A DNA stretch of 24,273 bases from JBFMEX01 sp040752215 (GCA_040752215.1 JBFMEX010000105.1:1-24273), one strand, 5' to 3'. Shown: positions 8,576-16,184, numbered from the stretch's first letter. Notes: generated by a model from the letters alone, not told the origin. Numbers and translations are program-made.

Positions 8576-8576
8576 G

Positions 8577-8597
8577 GGGCCGAGCGTCGCCCGGCCC
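8577..8597 (+). terminator. GC hairpin after the 53-residue gene
   Basis: GGGCCG and CGGCCC form a 6-bp stem around a 9-nt loop, starting 2 nt after the TGA stop. No T-run follows. Confidence 0.35.
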
Positions 8598-8889
8598 ATT
8601 GCTCGCAGGATGAAGTCGCCCTTGGTGAGCGCATCGGCGCCATCGGGGCGGGTCGCAGTGCCGAGGCGGAGGTCGATCGTGACGTCTGCCGAACAATCCG
8701 CCTGACATGACGTCAGTCAATGAATATGCAGATATTGGAGGGAGCTACGCGCGATCCTGTGGCCCGAAAAACCCCAGTCGCCGGCAAGCGGTCGATCCTT
8801 CCCGCCAGGGGCCTCGACGCCTACCGGCGGGCGCGCCGCTCCACTACATTCGACTCCCGGGCGCCTCGCCCCGAAACAGGGAGCCATCC
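8598..8889. other. Intergenic region before the metallopeptidase gene
   Basis: No gene with a plausible start is seen here. There is an AT-richer patch at about 8700-8745 and a TGACGTCA palindrome at 8708-8715, which could belong to a promoter or operator for the metallopeptidase. The frame of the metallopeptidase stays open back to ATG 8707, but the extra 61 residues look non-coding. Confidence 0.35.
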
Positions 8890-9576
8890 TTGGCCATACT
8901 CCTCGTCCTGCTCGCGATCGTGCTCGTGCTCGCCGTGCTGCCGCAGATGTGGGTCAAGCGCGCCATCGCCCGCCATGCCGGCGAGCGGGCCGACTTCCCA
9001 GGCACCGGCGCCGAGTTCGCGCGTCACGTGCTCGACGGCATGAAGCTGCACGAGGTGAAGGTCGAGGAGACCAAGCTCGGCGACCATTACGATCCCGACG
9101 CCAAGGCGGTGCGCCTCTTGCCGCAGCACTTCAAGGGACGCTCGCTGGCGGCGGTCGTCATCGCCGCGCACGAGGTCGGCCACGCGATGCAGGACGCGAC
9201 CGGCTACGCGCCGCTCGCCGCACGGACACGGATCGCGCGCCAAGCGCAGCGCGTCGAGCAGGTCGGCTCGGTCGTCATGCTGGCGGCGCCGATCGTGCTG
9301 GCGCTGGCCAAGGCGCCGCACCTGATCCTGGTGCAGGTGCTGGCCGGCATGACGATCCTCGCCTCGACGGTCCTGATGCACCTGGTCACGCTTCCCGTTG
9401 AATTCGACGCCAGCTTCCGCCGCGCGCTGCCGCTGTTGAAGGCCGGCAACTACGTGCCGGACAAGGACATGGGCGCGGCGCGCGAGATCCTCAGGGCGGC
9501 GGCCTTCACTTACGTTGCGGCGGCGGCGATGAGCCTGCTCGACGTGATGCGCTGGTTCCGGGCGATCCGGATCTGA
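8890..9576 (+). CDS. YugP-type membrane zinc metallopeptidase
   Basis: Predicted membrane-bound zinc peptidase of the YugP / Zn_peptidase_2 family, whose substrates are largely unknown. The start is taken as TTG 8890, because AGGGAG (8878-8883) lies 6 nt upstream and the protein then begins at once with a hydrophobic helix (about residues 1-17). That gives 228 residues, typical of the family. The zinc motif is H94-E-V-G-H98. Hydrophobic segments lie at about 120-165, followed by the family block LPVEFDASFRR. The C-terminal segment (about 190-215) may be a further membrane helix. The alternative start at ATG 8707 would add 61 Arg/Pro/Ser-rich residues with no ribosome-binding site. Confidence 0.9.
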   Translation: MAILLVLLAIVLVLAVLPQMWVKRAIARHAGERADFPGTGAEFARHVLDGMKLHEVKVEETKLGDHYDPDAKAVRLLPQHFKGRSLAAVVIAAHEVGHAMQDATGYAPLAARTRIARQAQRVEQVGSVVMLAAPIVLALAKAPHLILVQVLAGMTILASTVLMHLVTLPVEFDASFRRALPLLKAGNYVPDKDMGAAREILRAAAFTYVAAAAMSLLDVMRWFRAIRI

Positions 9577-9577
9577 T

Positions 9578-9613
9578 TCGGGCGATGCGCTTCTCGTACC
9601 CCCACACGCCCGA
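9578..9613 (+). terminator. Stem-loop directly after the metallopeptidase stop
   Basis: TCGGGCG (9578-9584) and CGCCCGA (9607-9613) pair perfectly over 7 bp around a 22-nt loop, beginning one base after TGA. No T-run follows the stem. Confidence 0.4.
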
Positions 9614-9784
9614 TCTGCGGCTGCCGGCGGCACGCCCATCCGGTCTCGATCGCCATCGGCGGCGGCACAGGGAGCCGATCGAGGCCAGTGTCGAGGGGCA
9701 GGTCAACACGTTTCGTGCCGCCCGCGCGGCGTTCGCGTTGTAGCTCGATTGCACCGGATCGCCTGGAGCGATAGAAGCGCGGCC

Positions 9785-11152
9785 ATGAGCGAGACCGTCA
9801 AATCAGCGCCGATAACAAGAGCCGCCATCGGCGCCGCCCCACCCAAGGTCGGCTTAGTGTCCTTGGGCTGCCCCAAGGCGCTGGTCGACAGCGAGCGGAT
9901 CATCACCCGGTTGCGGGCCGAGGGCTACGAGCTTTCGCCCGATTACGCCGGCGCCGACGTGGTGGTCGTCAACACTTGCGGCTTTCTCGACAGCGCCAAG
10001 CAGGAGAGCCTCGATGCGATCGGCGAGGCACTGGCCGAGAACGGCCGCGTCGTCGTCACCGGGTGCTTCGGCGTCGAGGAGGCGCGCATCCGCGAGTCAT
10101 TCCCGAGCGTGCTCGCGGTCACCGGGCCGCACCAGTACGAGCAGGTGGTCGCGGCGGTGCACGCCGCCGCGCCGGCACCGCACGACCCGTTCCTCGATCT
10201 GGTGCCGGCCGAGGGCCTGCGGCTGACCCCGCGCCACTACGCGTACCTGAAGATCTCGGAAGGGTGCAACAACCGCTGCTCGTTCTGCATCATCCCGGCG
10301 CTGCGCGGCGATCTCGCCAGCCGGCCGGCGGCGGACGTGATGCGCGAGGCGGAGCGGCTCGTCGCGGCGGGGGTGAAAGAGCTGCTGGTGATCAGCCAGG
10401 ATACCTCGGCCTACGGGCTCGATCTCAAGTATGCCGAGAGCCAATGGCAGGGCGCGCCGCTGAAAGCGCGCTTCCTCGATCTCTCGCGCGCGCTCGCCAG
10501 CCTCGGCGCGTGGGTGCGGCTCCACTACGTCTATCCCTATCCGCACGTCGACGGCGTGCTCGAGCTGATGGCCGAGGGCCGAATCCTGCCCTACCTCGAT
10601 ATCCCATTCCAGCACGCGAGCCCGGCGGTGCTCAAAGCCATGCGCCGGCCGGCAGCGCAGGAAAGAACGCTCGAGCGCATCCGCCGCTGGCGCGAGGTGT
10701 GCCCCGACCTCGCCATCCGCTCGACCTTCATCGTCGGCTTTCCCGGCGAGACGGATGACGATTTCGAGTTGCTGCTCGACTGGCTCGGCGAGGCGCGGCT
10801 GACCCGCGTCGGCTGCTTCCGCTATGAGCCGGTCGAGGGGGCGGCGGCCAATGCGCTTGCCGGCGCCGTGTCGCAGGAGGTCAAGGACGAGCGCTGGAGC
10901 CGGCTCATGGCCCGCCAGCAGGAGGTGAGCCGAGAGCTCAACGCCGCGCGCGTCGGCCGCACCATCGACGTCATCGTCGACGAGGTCGACGAGGAGGGTG
11001 CGATCGGTCGCTCGAAGTGGGATGCGCCCGACATCGACGGCAGCGTGTACCTCGACGGCGAGACCGACGTCGCGCCGGGTGATATCGTCGCCGCGCACGT
11101 CACCCATGCCGACGAGTACGACCTGTGGGCGGAGATCGGCGGTGCCCGGTAG
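9785..11152 (+). CDS. rimO: Ribosomal protein S12 methylthiotransferase (radical SAM)
   Basis: RimO adds a methylthio group to the conserved aspartate of ribosomal protein S12, using S-adenosylmethionine and two iron-sulfur clusters. ATG 9785 is chosen. A TTG 12 codons upstream is possible but adds nothing conserved. The protein has 455 residues (about 440 in E. coli). The N-terminal methylthiotransferase domain carries cluster ligands C29 (LGCPKALVDSE), C65 (NTCGFLDSAKQES) and C94 (TGCFG). The radical-SAM cluster motif is C161-NNR-C165-SF-C168. The block YVYPYPHVDGV and the sequence DIPFQHAS follow the family pattern. A C-terminal TRAM domain covers about 385-452. LGCPKALVDSE and the overall length favour RimO over MiaB. 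It seems to be a stand-alone gene. Confidence 0.95.
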   Translation: MSETVKSAPITRAAIGAAPPKVGLVSLGCPKALVDSERIITRLRAEGYELSPDYAGADVVVVNTCGFLDSAKQESLDAIGEALAENGRVVVTGCFGVEEARIRESFPSVLAVTGPHQYEQVVAAVHAAAPAPHDPFLDLVPAEGLRLTPRHYAYLKISEGCNNRCSFCIIPALRGDLASRPAADVMREAERLVAAGVKELLVISQDTSAYGLDLKYAESQWQGAPLKARFLDLSRALASLGAWVRLHYVYPYPHVDGVLELMAEGRILPYLDIPFQHASPAVLKAMRRPAAQERTLERIRRWREVCPDLAIRSTFIVGFPGETDDDFELLLDWLGEARLTRVGCFRYEPVEGAAANALAGAVSQEVKDERWSRLMARQQEVSRELNAARVGRTIDVIVDEVDEEGAIGRSKWDAPDIDGSVYLDGETDVAPGDIVAAHVTHADEYDLWAEIGGAR

Positions 11153-11154
11153 GG

Positions 11155-11179
11155 CGGGCCAGCGCGGCTGGTCGGCCCG
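11155..11179 (+). terminator. Weak hairpin after rimO
   Basis: CGGGCC (11155-11160) can pair with GGCCCG (11174-11179), or the inner CCAGC/GCTGG can form instead. It starts 2 nt after the TAG stop and has no T-run. Confidence 0.3.
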
Positions 11180-11193
11180 TCGTTGTCGCGGCG

Positions 11194-11331
11194 ATCATCC
11201 CGCGTCTAACCCAACAATTGCCCGCACCAAGAGTTGGGTCACGCGCGGCTCGATGCCGTGTGGGAGCCAACGCGTTCTGCCTGCGCCAACCTACGCAATT
11301 GGCGCTCGCAGGTGGGCTCGGCCGGAATGAC
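11194..11331. repeat. Decayed copy of the palindromic intergenic element
   Basis: The right end at 11305-11331 (CTCGCAGG, then GGGCTCGGCCGGAATGACA) matches the right ends of the two elements at 20468-20763 with about three substitutions. The left end, ATCATCCCG at 11194, resembles their TTGTCATCCCGG. An internal inverted repeat, CGCGT..ACCCAAC / GTTGGGT..ACGCG, spans 11201-11245. The element fills the gap between rimO and nfeD. Confidence 0.6.
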
Positions 11332-11358
11332 ACGAATCGAGTCTTGACGGGGACAGCA

Positions 11359-11799
11359 GTGAAGCGATCCTCTCCGATCTCGAGCGACCTCCTCTGGCTG
11401 ATCGCCGTGCTCAGCATGCTGTTCCCCTGGATCGCCGCCGGCCTGGCGCTCGCCGGCGTCTACTCCCTCACCAACGGTGACAAGACCGGCTGGTGGATGA
11501 TCGCGGGCGGCTTCCTCGTGGCGGTCATCGATATCGCGACCGACCTCTGGCTCGCACATCCGAGCGTGTCGGCAAGCGAGGAGCCTGATCTCAACCGCCG
11601 CGGCGCCCAGTACGTCGGCCGCGTCGTGCCGCTCGCAGAGGCGATCGAGAGCGGGCGCGGCAAGGTGTGCCTCGGCGACACGCTTTGGCAGGTCGCGGGG
11701 CCGGAACTGCCGCAAGGCGCGCGCGTCAGAATCGTCGCCGCCAACGGCAATGTGCTCGCGGTGGAGCCCGCAGAGCCGACTCAGCGACGATCCCGATAA
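11359..11799 (+). CDS. NfeD-like membrane protein
   Basis: NfeD proteins are membrane proteins with a cytoplasmic OB-fold, usually paired with an SPFH/stomatin-type partner. GTG 11359 is taken as the start, giving 146 residues. The open frame extends to 11125, but that part overlaps rimO and the upstream repeat. Two membrane helices are visible at about 10-34 and 41-61, with a basic first segment (MKRSS). The OB-fold follows at about 90-140, with the family pattern GRGKVCLGDTLWQVAGPELP, then GARVRIV and LAVEP. No stomatin, SPFH or ClpP-class protease gene is adjacent, so it is an orphan here. The ribosome-binding site is poor. Confidence 0.85.
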   Translation: MKRSSPISSDLLWLIAVLSMLFPWIAAGLALAGVYSLTNGDKTGWWMIAGGFLVAVIDIATDLWLAHPSVSASEEPDLNRRGAQYVGRVVPLAEAIESGRGKVCLGDTLWQVAGPELPQGARVRIVAANGNVLAVEPAEPTQRRSR

Positions 11800-11816
11800 G
11801 TGGGGCCGGTCCCCAC
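11800..11816 (+). terminator. Hairpin abutting the nfeD stop
   Basis: GTGGGG-CCGGT-CCCCAC forms a 6-bp stem beginning on the base after TAA. No T-run follows. Confidence 0.45.
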
Positions 11817-12019
11817 GACCGCCCGATCAGGCGATGTGCTCAAATGCGAATGAATGCGCGGCAATTTGTGCCGCTCCTCGCACGCGTTCGCAAACCGACG
11901 TTCTCCCGACAAATTGTTGCGGCAAACGAGTCGCCATGACGTGACCGGCTGCAGCAAGCGCCGCGAATCGGTCATGGTCGGCTCGGCTGGTGCTGCGTCA
12001 TGTGCTCACGGATCACAGA

Positions 12020-13051
12020 ATGGAACGCAGCGAGCAGCTCATTGTTCTCGCCGCCGGATTGGCGGGCATCCTAGCGGGGGTGGTCACCTTGCTCGCGCTG
12101 GACGAGCCCGGTCCGAGCGTCGCTTCGATAGCGGCCGAGCCGCGGCTGCGCCCGACAATCCCGCTCGCCGCTTCGCCCACCGGGCCGCCGGCGGTGGATC
12201 GCCTCGCCTTTGTGACGCGGGACGGCGTGAGCCAATTGCTGCCCACCGTGACCGACGACACCGCCGAATCCGAGGTGGCGGAGAGCGAGGACGCCGAGGC
12301 ATGGGAGACCGAGACGCGCGCCGTTCCGGCGAGCCGGTCGCCGGCGACGCGCGTCCTGTCCTTCGCACCCCAGGGCCCAGCGTCGGCACCCTCGGCGCCG
12401 CGTGATCAGACGCTCGCCGCGCGTCTCGCCGAGCTGTCCCCGACGGCGACAGAGCGCCTGGCAGAGCGGTTCAGGGCCGCCGAGGCCGCTTGGCCGCCGT
12501 CCGAGATCGCGCTCGTCGCGATCAAGGACGAGCGGTCGCTGGAGCTGTTCGCACGCCAGGCCGGCGGCGCCTGGAGGTTCGTCCACCGCTACAAGGTGCT
12601 GGCGGCGAGCGGCACCACCGGGCCGAAGCTGCGCCGCGGCGACAAGCAGGTGCCGGAAGGCGTCTACGGGATCTCGTTCCTCAATCCCAACAGCCGCTAC
12701 CACGTCTCGATGCGGGTCAACTACCCGAACGCCTTCGATCGCCAGATGGCGAGCCTCGACGGGCGCAAGGATCTCGGCGGCGACATCATGATCCACGGCA
12801 AGGCGTCGTCCGCCGGGTGCCTGGCGATCGGCGACGAGGCGGCGGAAGAGCTGTTCGTGCTGTCGGCGCAGACCGGCCTGCCGAACGTGAAGCTGGTGAT
12901 CGCGCCGACCGATTTCCGCCGCAAGAAGCCGGCGAGCGTAGCGGCGGCCGACCCGCCGTGGCTGCCCAAGCTCTACACCGAGGTCGCGAGCGCGATGACC
13001 GACCTCAAGGCGCCGCAGAGCTTCAGCTTGCTGTCGTTCCTCGGCTATTAG
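12020..13051 (+). CDS. Membrane-anchored YkuD-family protein (L,D-transpeptidase / DpaA-like)
   Basis: Members of this family either cross-link peptidoglycan (L,D-transpeptidases) or cut lipoprotein from it (DpaA/YafK). ATG 12020 gives 343 residues. GTG 11990 would add ten. One N-terminal membrane helix or uncleaved signal covers about 6-29. A Pro/Ala/Glu-rich linker spans about 30-135. The YkuD domain spans about 155-300, starting near EIALVAIKDERSLELF. The catalytic motif is H259-G260, S264, then G266-C267 (nucleophile C267). The form IMIHGKASSAGC looks closer to YafK/DpaA than to ErfK/YbiS enzymes, which have SHGC. The C-terminal tail of about 40 residues is unassigned. The gene is monocistronic and convergent with the next operon. 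Confidence 0.88.
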   Translation: MERSEQLIVLAAGLAGILAGVVTLLALDEPGPSVASIAAEPRLRPTIPLAASPTGPPAVDRLAFVTRDGVSQLLPTVTDDTAESEVAESEDAEAWETETRAVPASRSPATRVLSFAPQGPASAPSAPRDQTLAARLAELSPTATERLAERFRAAEAAWPPSEIALVAIKDERSLELFARQAGGAWRFVHRYKVLAASGTTGPKLRRGDKQVPEGVYGISFLNPNSRYHVSMRVNYPNAFDRQMASLDGRKDLGGDIMIHGKASSAGCLAIGDEAAEELFVLSAQTGLPNVKLVIAPTDFRRKKPASVAAADPPWLPKLYTEVASAMTDLKAPQSFSLLSFLGY

Positions 13052-13121
13052 TGTCGTGATCGCGAAGTTCGTCCCATTCTGCAGCGGGCGGCGAACGAAT
13101 TTCGCGATCTGAACCACACTA
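13049..13121. repeat. 73-nt palindrome between convergent genes
   Basis: Arms GATCGCGAAGTTCGT (13058-13072) and ACGAATTTCGCGATC (13095-13109) pair over 15 bp with a single G-U-type mismatch. The outer TAGTGT/ACACTA (13049-13054 and 13116-13121) adds 6 bp. The TAG stop of the YkuD gene is part of the outer arm. The loop contains CTGCAG. It could act as a bidirectional terminator, since the gene on the other strand ends 28 nt away. Its length and outer arms also fit a dispersed repeat. Confidence 0.8.
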
Positions 13122-13148
13122 GGGCGAGGCGCATGGCTTGCTGCCGAG

Positions 13149-13787
13149 TCAGCGCACGGCGAGCCCGCCCATGGCGATGATGAGGCCGCCGATGGCGACG
13201 AGCGCGATCATCTCGACCAGCGAGATCACCCAGATCATGTAGACGATGCGGCGCGCCGAGGGGCGCATCGGCTGCCACACGCGGCGCATGTACCAGCGCC
13301 ACGGGGCGAGCCAGCTCCAGCGCGCCCAATGGCGCAGATAATCGTGCAGTGCGCGGCCCCAGGCGTTGAGACTGGTGTCCACCTCGGCGAGACGCGAGCG
13401 CCGCTGCTCCTCGCTGCCAGTGTAGGTCTCCTCGACGATGAGTCGCGCCGCGCCCGCGTGCGGGGCGACGTGGAACGCGGTCGCCGCCTTGAGGCCGGAG
13501 CGATAGCGCGCGACGATGCCATCGGCGGTCTCGACGATATCCAGCTCGACGTCGAGCTCGCGGGCGTTGGCGAGGTTGAGCGCGACAAGCCGCCAGCGCC
13601 CGCGACCGAGCTGCTCGAAGCGGTGGATCTCGTAGAGCGGATTGATACGGTAGAGCCGCTCGACGTCGGCGAGAAAGCGCGTGAGCGCGGCCGGCGCGAG
13701 GGTTGTATCGATCGTCACCGACGCCCAGTCGCCGGCCTCGGGGCCCGGCACCGCCGAGCTGGTTTCGCCGTCCGCCTCAGCGGCCAT
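13149..13787 (-). CDS. SRPBCC-like protein with C-terminal membrane helix, function unknown
   Basis: 212 residues, last gene of a four-gene leftward operon. Its start overlaps the end of the universal stress gene by 11 nt, which suggests coupled translation. The N-terminal 165 residues have the beta-strand-rich pattern of SRPBCC/polyketide-cyclase-like folds (WASVTIDTTLAPAALTRFLAD, later WRLVALNLA). The call is by pattern only. A Trp/Arg-rich stretch (WARWSWLAPWRWYMRRVW, about 155-172) precedes a membrane helix at about 180-208, so the soluble domain should be anchored in the inner membrane with its N-terminus in the cytoplasm. No catalytic motif is evident. A lipid- or quinone-binding role would suit the fold, but that is speculation. 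Confidence 0.8.
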   Translation of the reverse strand: MAAEADGETSSAVPGPEAGDWASVTIDTTLAPAALTRFLADVERLYRINPLYEIHRFEQLGRGRWRLVALNLANARELDVELDIVETADGIVARYRSGLKAATAFHVAPHAGAARLIVEETYTGSEEQRRSRLAEVDTSLNAWGRALHDYLRHWARWSWLAPWRWYMRRVWQPMRPSARRIVYMIWVISLVEMIALVAIGGLIIAMGGLAVR

Positions 13788-14343
13788 CGCGTTTCGCTGA
13801 TGGCGTTTGCGGGTGCGGCACGACGACGAGCGGAACCCGCAGCCCGCGCATCAGCGTCTCGACGTCCATCCGCGATCTGAGGCCCCGCACGCCCCTCGGC
13901 CGCGGGGCGCCGACGACGACAAGGTCGTAATCACCCGCGTTCGCCGCCGCGATGACCGAGCGCGCCGGATCGCCGCAGCAGGAGGCGGCCGAGTAGGCGA
14001 TTGAGCGGGCCGCAGCGAGCGCGTGCACCCGCTCCAATACCTCCAGCGTCTCGCGCTCGATCTGGCCTTCGAGATAGTCGCAGAACAGGCCCTCGGTGCT
14101 GGCGTTGATGCGCCAGCCGTCACCCGACATGTGCCGCCACAGCTCCGGCACGACGACGAGCTGGTGGAGTCGAGCGCCGGGAGCAAGGCCAGAGACGACC
14201 GCCTCCGCAGCCCGCATCGCCCCCGCGCTGCCGTGGCAGGCGACGAGAACGCTCCGAGCCGCGAGCGGGAGCGAAGCGCCAGCGGCCGGGCGCGGCACCT
14301 CGTCCGGCACCATGCCCGGCCGCAGCCGGTCGAGAAGGCCCAT
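13777..14343 (-). CDS. Universal stress protein (UspA family), divergent
   Basis: 188 residues. The core covers about 28-175, with the first strand RSVLVACHGS and the last strands YDLVVVGAP and VPLVVVPHP, the usual UspA/HUP arrangement. The ATP-binding loop, normally Gly-x2-Gly-x9-Gly-Ser/Thr, here reads GAPRPRGVRGLRSRMD and lacks the closing Gly-Ser, so nucleotide binding may be altered or lost. An extra N-terminal extension of about 27 residues precedes the fold. Its ATG shares one base with the stop of the upstream 67-residue gene, and its end overlaps the downstream SRPBCC-like gene by 11 nt. It may sense or regulate the transporter encoded first in the operon. Confidence 0.85.
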   Translation of the reverse strand: MGLLDRLRPGMVPDEVPRPAAGASLPLAARSVLVACHGSAGAMRAAEAVVSGLAPGARLHQLVVVPELWRHMSGDGWRINASTEGLFCDYLEGQIERETLEVLERVHALAAARSIAYSAASCCGDPARSVIAAANAGDYDLVVVGAPRPRGVRGLRSRMDVETLMRGLRVPLVVVPHPQTPSAKRDGR

Positions 14344-14546
14344 CACTTGATCCCGAGCCAGGTGAACAGGCCCCAGCCGAGATTGACGTGGGCCCAGACC
14401 CCGAGCGCGATCAGGCACGCGAAGACGAGCGCCATCAGATCCTCGCGCCGGTCGCTCTTGAAGATCGAGAGCGCCGAGCCGCGATGATACTCGAACCCGC
14501 TCTCTGTCGTGTGGATGTCGATGCCTTGACTGGTCTTGCGGTTCAT
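14343..14546 (-). CDS. Small single-helix membrane protein, 67 residues
   Basis: I do not recognise the family. A polar N-terminal half (MNRKTSQGIDIHTTESGFEYHRG) and a charged KSDRRED segment precede one membrane helix at about 37-62 (LMALVFACLIALGVWAHV). A strong ribosome-binding site, GGGAGG, sits between the stop of the transporter gene and the ATG, with only 12 nt between the genes. Its stop codon overlaps the start of the universal stress gene by one base. Tight packing between a transporter and a universal stress protein suggests a small accessory subunit of the transporter, which is inference. Confidence 0.8.
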   Translation of the reverse strand: MNRKTSQGIDIHTTESGFEYHRGSALSIFKSDRREDLMALVFACLIALGVWAHVNLGWGLFTWLGIK

Positions 14547-14558
14547 GGCGTGCCTCCC

Positions 14559-16184
14559 TCACAGAGTGTGCAGGCCGAGCAGGCCGGCGAACAGCATGAT
14601 GAAGATGAGCGAGCCGACGGCCTTGACGGTGCCGACGACGCCGCCGATCACGAGTGGCTCGCCACCGGCCTGCTTCAGCGACGACATGGTGATTTGCATG
14701 CCGAGGCCGGTGAGGCCGAACGCGAACAGCCACACGATCCAGTCGCGGAACCAGCCGACGATCTTGGGCGTGTGCAGCACGGCTTTCCCCGCCTCGCCGA
14801 CGGCGGTCTTGGCCTCCTTCGACAGCACACCCGACTTGGCCAGTCCCTCGAGCGCATGATTGTCGGCCATGCTCATCACCTTCTTGTTGGCGATCAGCCG
14901 GTCGAGAGCGGCCTTGTGCTCGGGCTTCTGGACTTTCGCGGCGGAGGCCGTCAAGGCGGCGATATCCTTGTCCTTGAGCAGTTTCTCGGCCTTGAGGTTG
15001 TTGTCGAAGTACTTGCCTTTCCAGAGCTGGTCGGCGGTGACGCCCTTGGGCAGGAACACGCCGGTCAGATTGAGCAGGAACATCAAAATGAAGCCGAGAA
15101 CGAACAGCGGGAACTTGTCGATGATGACCTTGGTCACGTCGACCTGCTTGGGCTCGACCGCCATCGCGCCGGCGCTCGTCGCGCCCGAGCCGACCACCGT
15201 CTCGCGCTTGACGTACCAGACGGCCAGCCAGACCACGATCACCGGCAGGAACAGGATGCGGGTGATGTTGAAGATCTCGGCGACTTTCAGCGTCTCGATG
15301 CCGTCCGGCTGGAATGCGAGCGCGGCGCCGGCGACCTGCGCCGAGTTGAGGATGCCGGTGCCGGCCCAGGCGCCGAACTCGGCATGGCCCATTCCCAACA
15401 GCTTGCCGATGGTGGGGAACAGGAACATGCAGCCGACACCCCACACCAGGATGGTGCCGATCGTATAGGCGATCTCCGCCGACTTGGCCTGCACGACGGG
15501 AGCGGCGGCGACCGAGGCCGACACGCCGCACACGCCGACGCCGGCCGACAGCACGCCGCCCATCGAGTTCGAGACGTGCATCAATCTCGCCATCAGCAGC
15601 ACGAGGCCGACCGAGCCCAAGACAAAGATGCCGATCAGCGTGAAGGAGGCGGTGCCGAGATGCAAAATCTCCTGCAGGAAATAGAGCGTGCCGAGCAGGA
15701 TGACGCCGGTCTTGAGACCGAGGCGGGAAAGGCGGACGCCATTCTCGGCCCAGCTCGGGACACCGGTGACGTTGACGATCAGGATGCCGGCGAGAATTCC
15801 GAGCACGATGTAGTTGATGCCGAAGACGTCATGAATGTACTTGCCGCCGAAGATCGGTCCGGCGGCCTTGCTCCAGGTTGCCACGAGGGGCGAGAGGAAC
15901 CAGCGCACCAGCATGGCGATCAGCAGCACGAACAAGGCGCCGCCGATGGCGGAGGTAAAGTAGTCGAAGTCGCCCGGCTTATGCGGGCCGGTGAGCTGCC
16001 AGGCGCCGATCAGGACGCCGATGATGCCGAACACGTAGGGGAGATAGCTCATCTCGCCCTTCATCTTGTCGGCGCCGATCGACGTCAGCACGCCATCGAG
16101 CAGGCCTGTGCTCGCCGCCCAGCCGAGCGCGAGCAGCAGGAGACCAACGATCAATACAGCCGGTTGTCGCTTTGAGTAGACCAT
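14559..16184 (-). CDS. Putative sulfate exporter family transporter (YeiH type), enlarged
   Basis: Multi-pass inner-membrane protein of the YeiH family (PF03601). The family name 'sulfate exporter' is largely a prediction. ATG 16184 follows GGAGGGG with a 6-nt spacer. An earlier in-frame start would add 50 unlikely residues. The protein has 541 residues, against about 350 for typical YeiH. Family blocks include GLKTGVILLGTLYFL, SAGVGVCGVSASVAAAPVVQAKS and AGTGILNSAQVAGAA. Two additions are visible: an extra N-terminal pair or more of membrane helices (about residues 8-115) and a soluble Lys/Ala-rich helical insert at about 380-474 between late membrane helices. It is first in an operon with a small membrane protein, a universal stress protein and an SRPBCC-like protein. 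Confidence 0.88.
   Translation of the reverse strand: MVYSKRQPAVLIVGLLLLALGWAASTGLLDGVLTSIGADKMKGEMSYLPYVFGIIGVLIGAWQLTGPHKPGDFDYFTSAIGGALFVLLIAMLVRWFLSPLVATWSKAAGPIFGGKYIHDVFGINYIVLGILAGILIVNVTGVPSWAENGVRLSRLGLKTGVILLGTLYFLQEILHLGTASFTLIGIFVLGSVGLVLLMARLMHVSNSMGGVLSAGVGVCGVSASVAAAPVVQAKSAEIAYTIGTILVWGVGCMFLFPTIGKLLGMGHAEFGAWAGTGILNSAQVAGAALAFQPDGIETLKVAEIFNITRILFLPVIVVWLAVWYVKRETVVGSGATSAGAMAVEPKQVDVTKVIIDKFPLFVLGFILMFLLNLTGVFLPKGVTADQLWKGKYFDNNLKAEKLLKDKDIAALTASAAKVQKPEHKAALDRLIANKKVMSMADNHALEGLAKSGVLSKEAKTAVGEAGKAVLHTPKIVGWFRDWIVWLFAFGLTGLGMQITMSSLKQAGGEPLVIGGVVGTVKAVGSLIFIMLFAGLLGLHTL

Noticed and set aside
8540..8722. Minus-strand open stretch with typical third-position GC (reads ...DGADALTKGDFILRAMG...)
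   Set aside because: There is no start codon upstream in the frame, and it continues antisense through the well-supported 53-residue gene. A gene relic cannot be excluded, but there is no positive support.
9585..9743. 52-codon open frame with ATG between the metallopeptidase gene and rimO
   Set aside because: No ribosome-binding site, and the start lies inside the loop of the hairpin after the metallopeptidase gene. Composition is Arg/Ala/Pro-rich with no recognisable feature.
14388..16175. Open frame of 595 codons on the plus strand, rich in Asp, His, Gln and Glu
   Set aside because: Antisense to the transporter gene. The odd composition is the mirror of hydrophobic codons.
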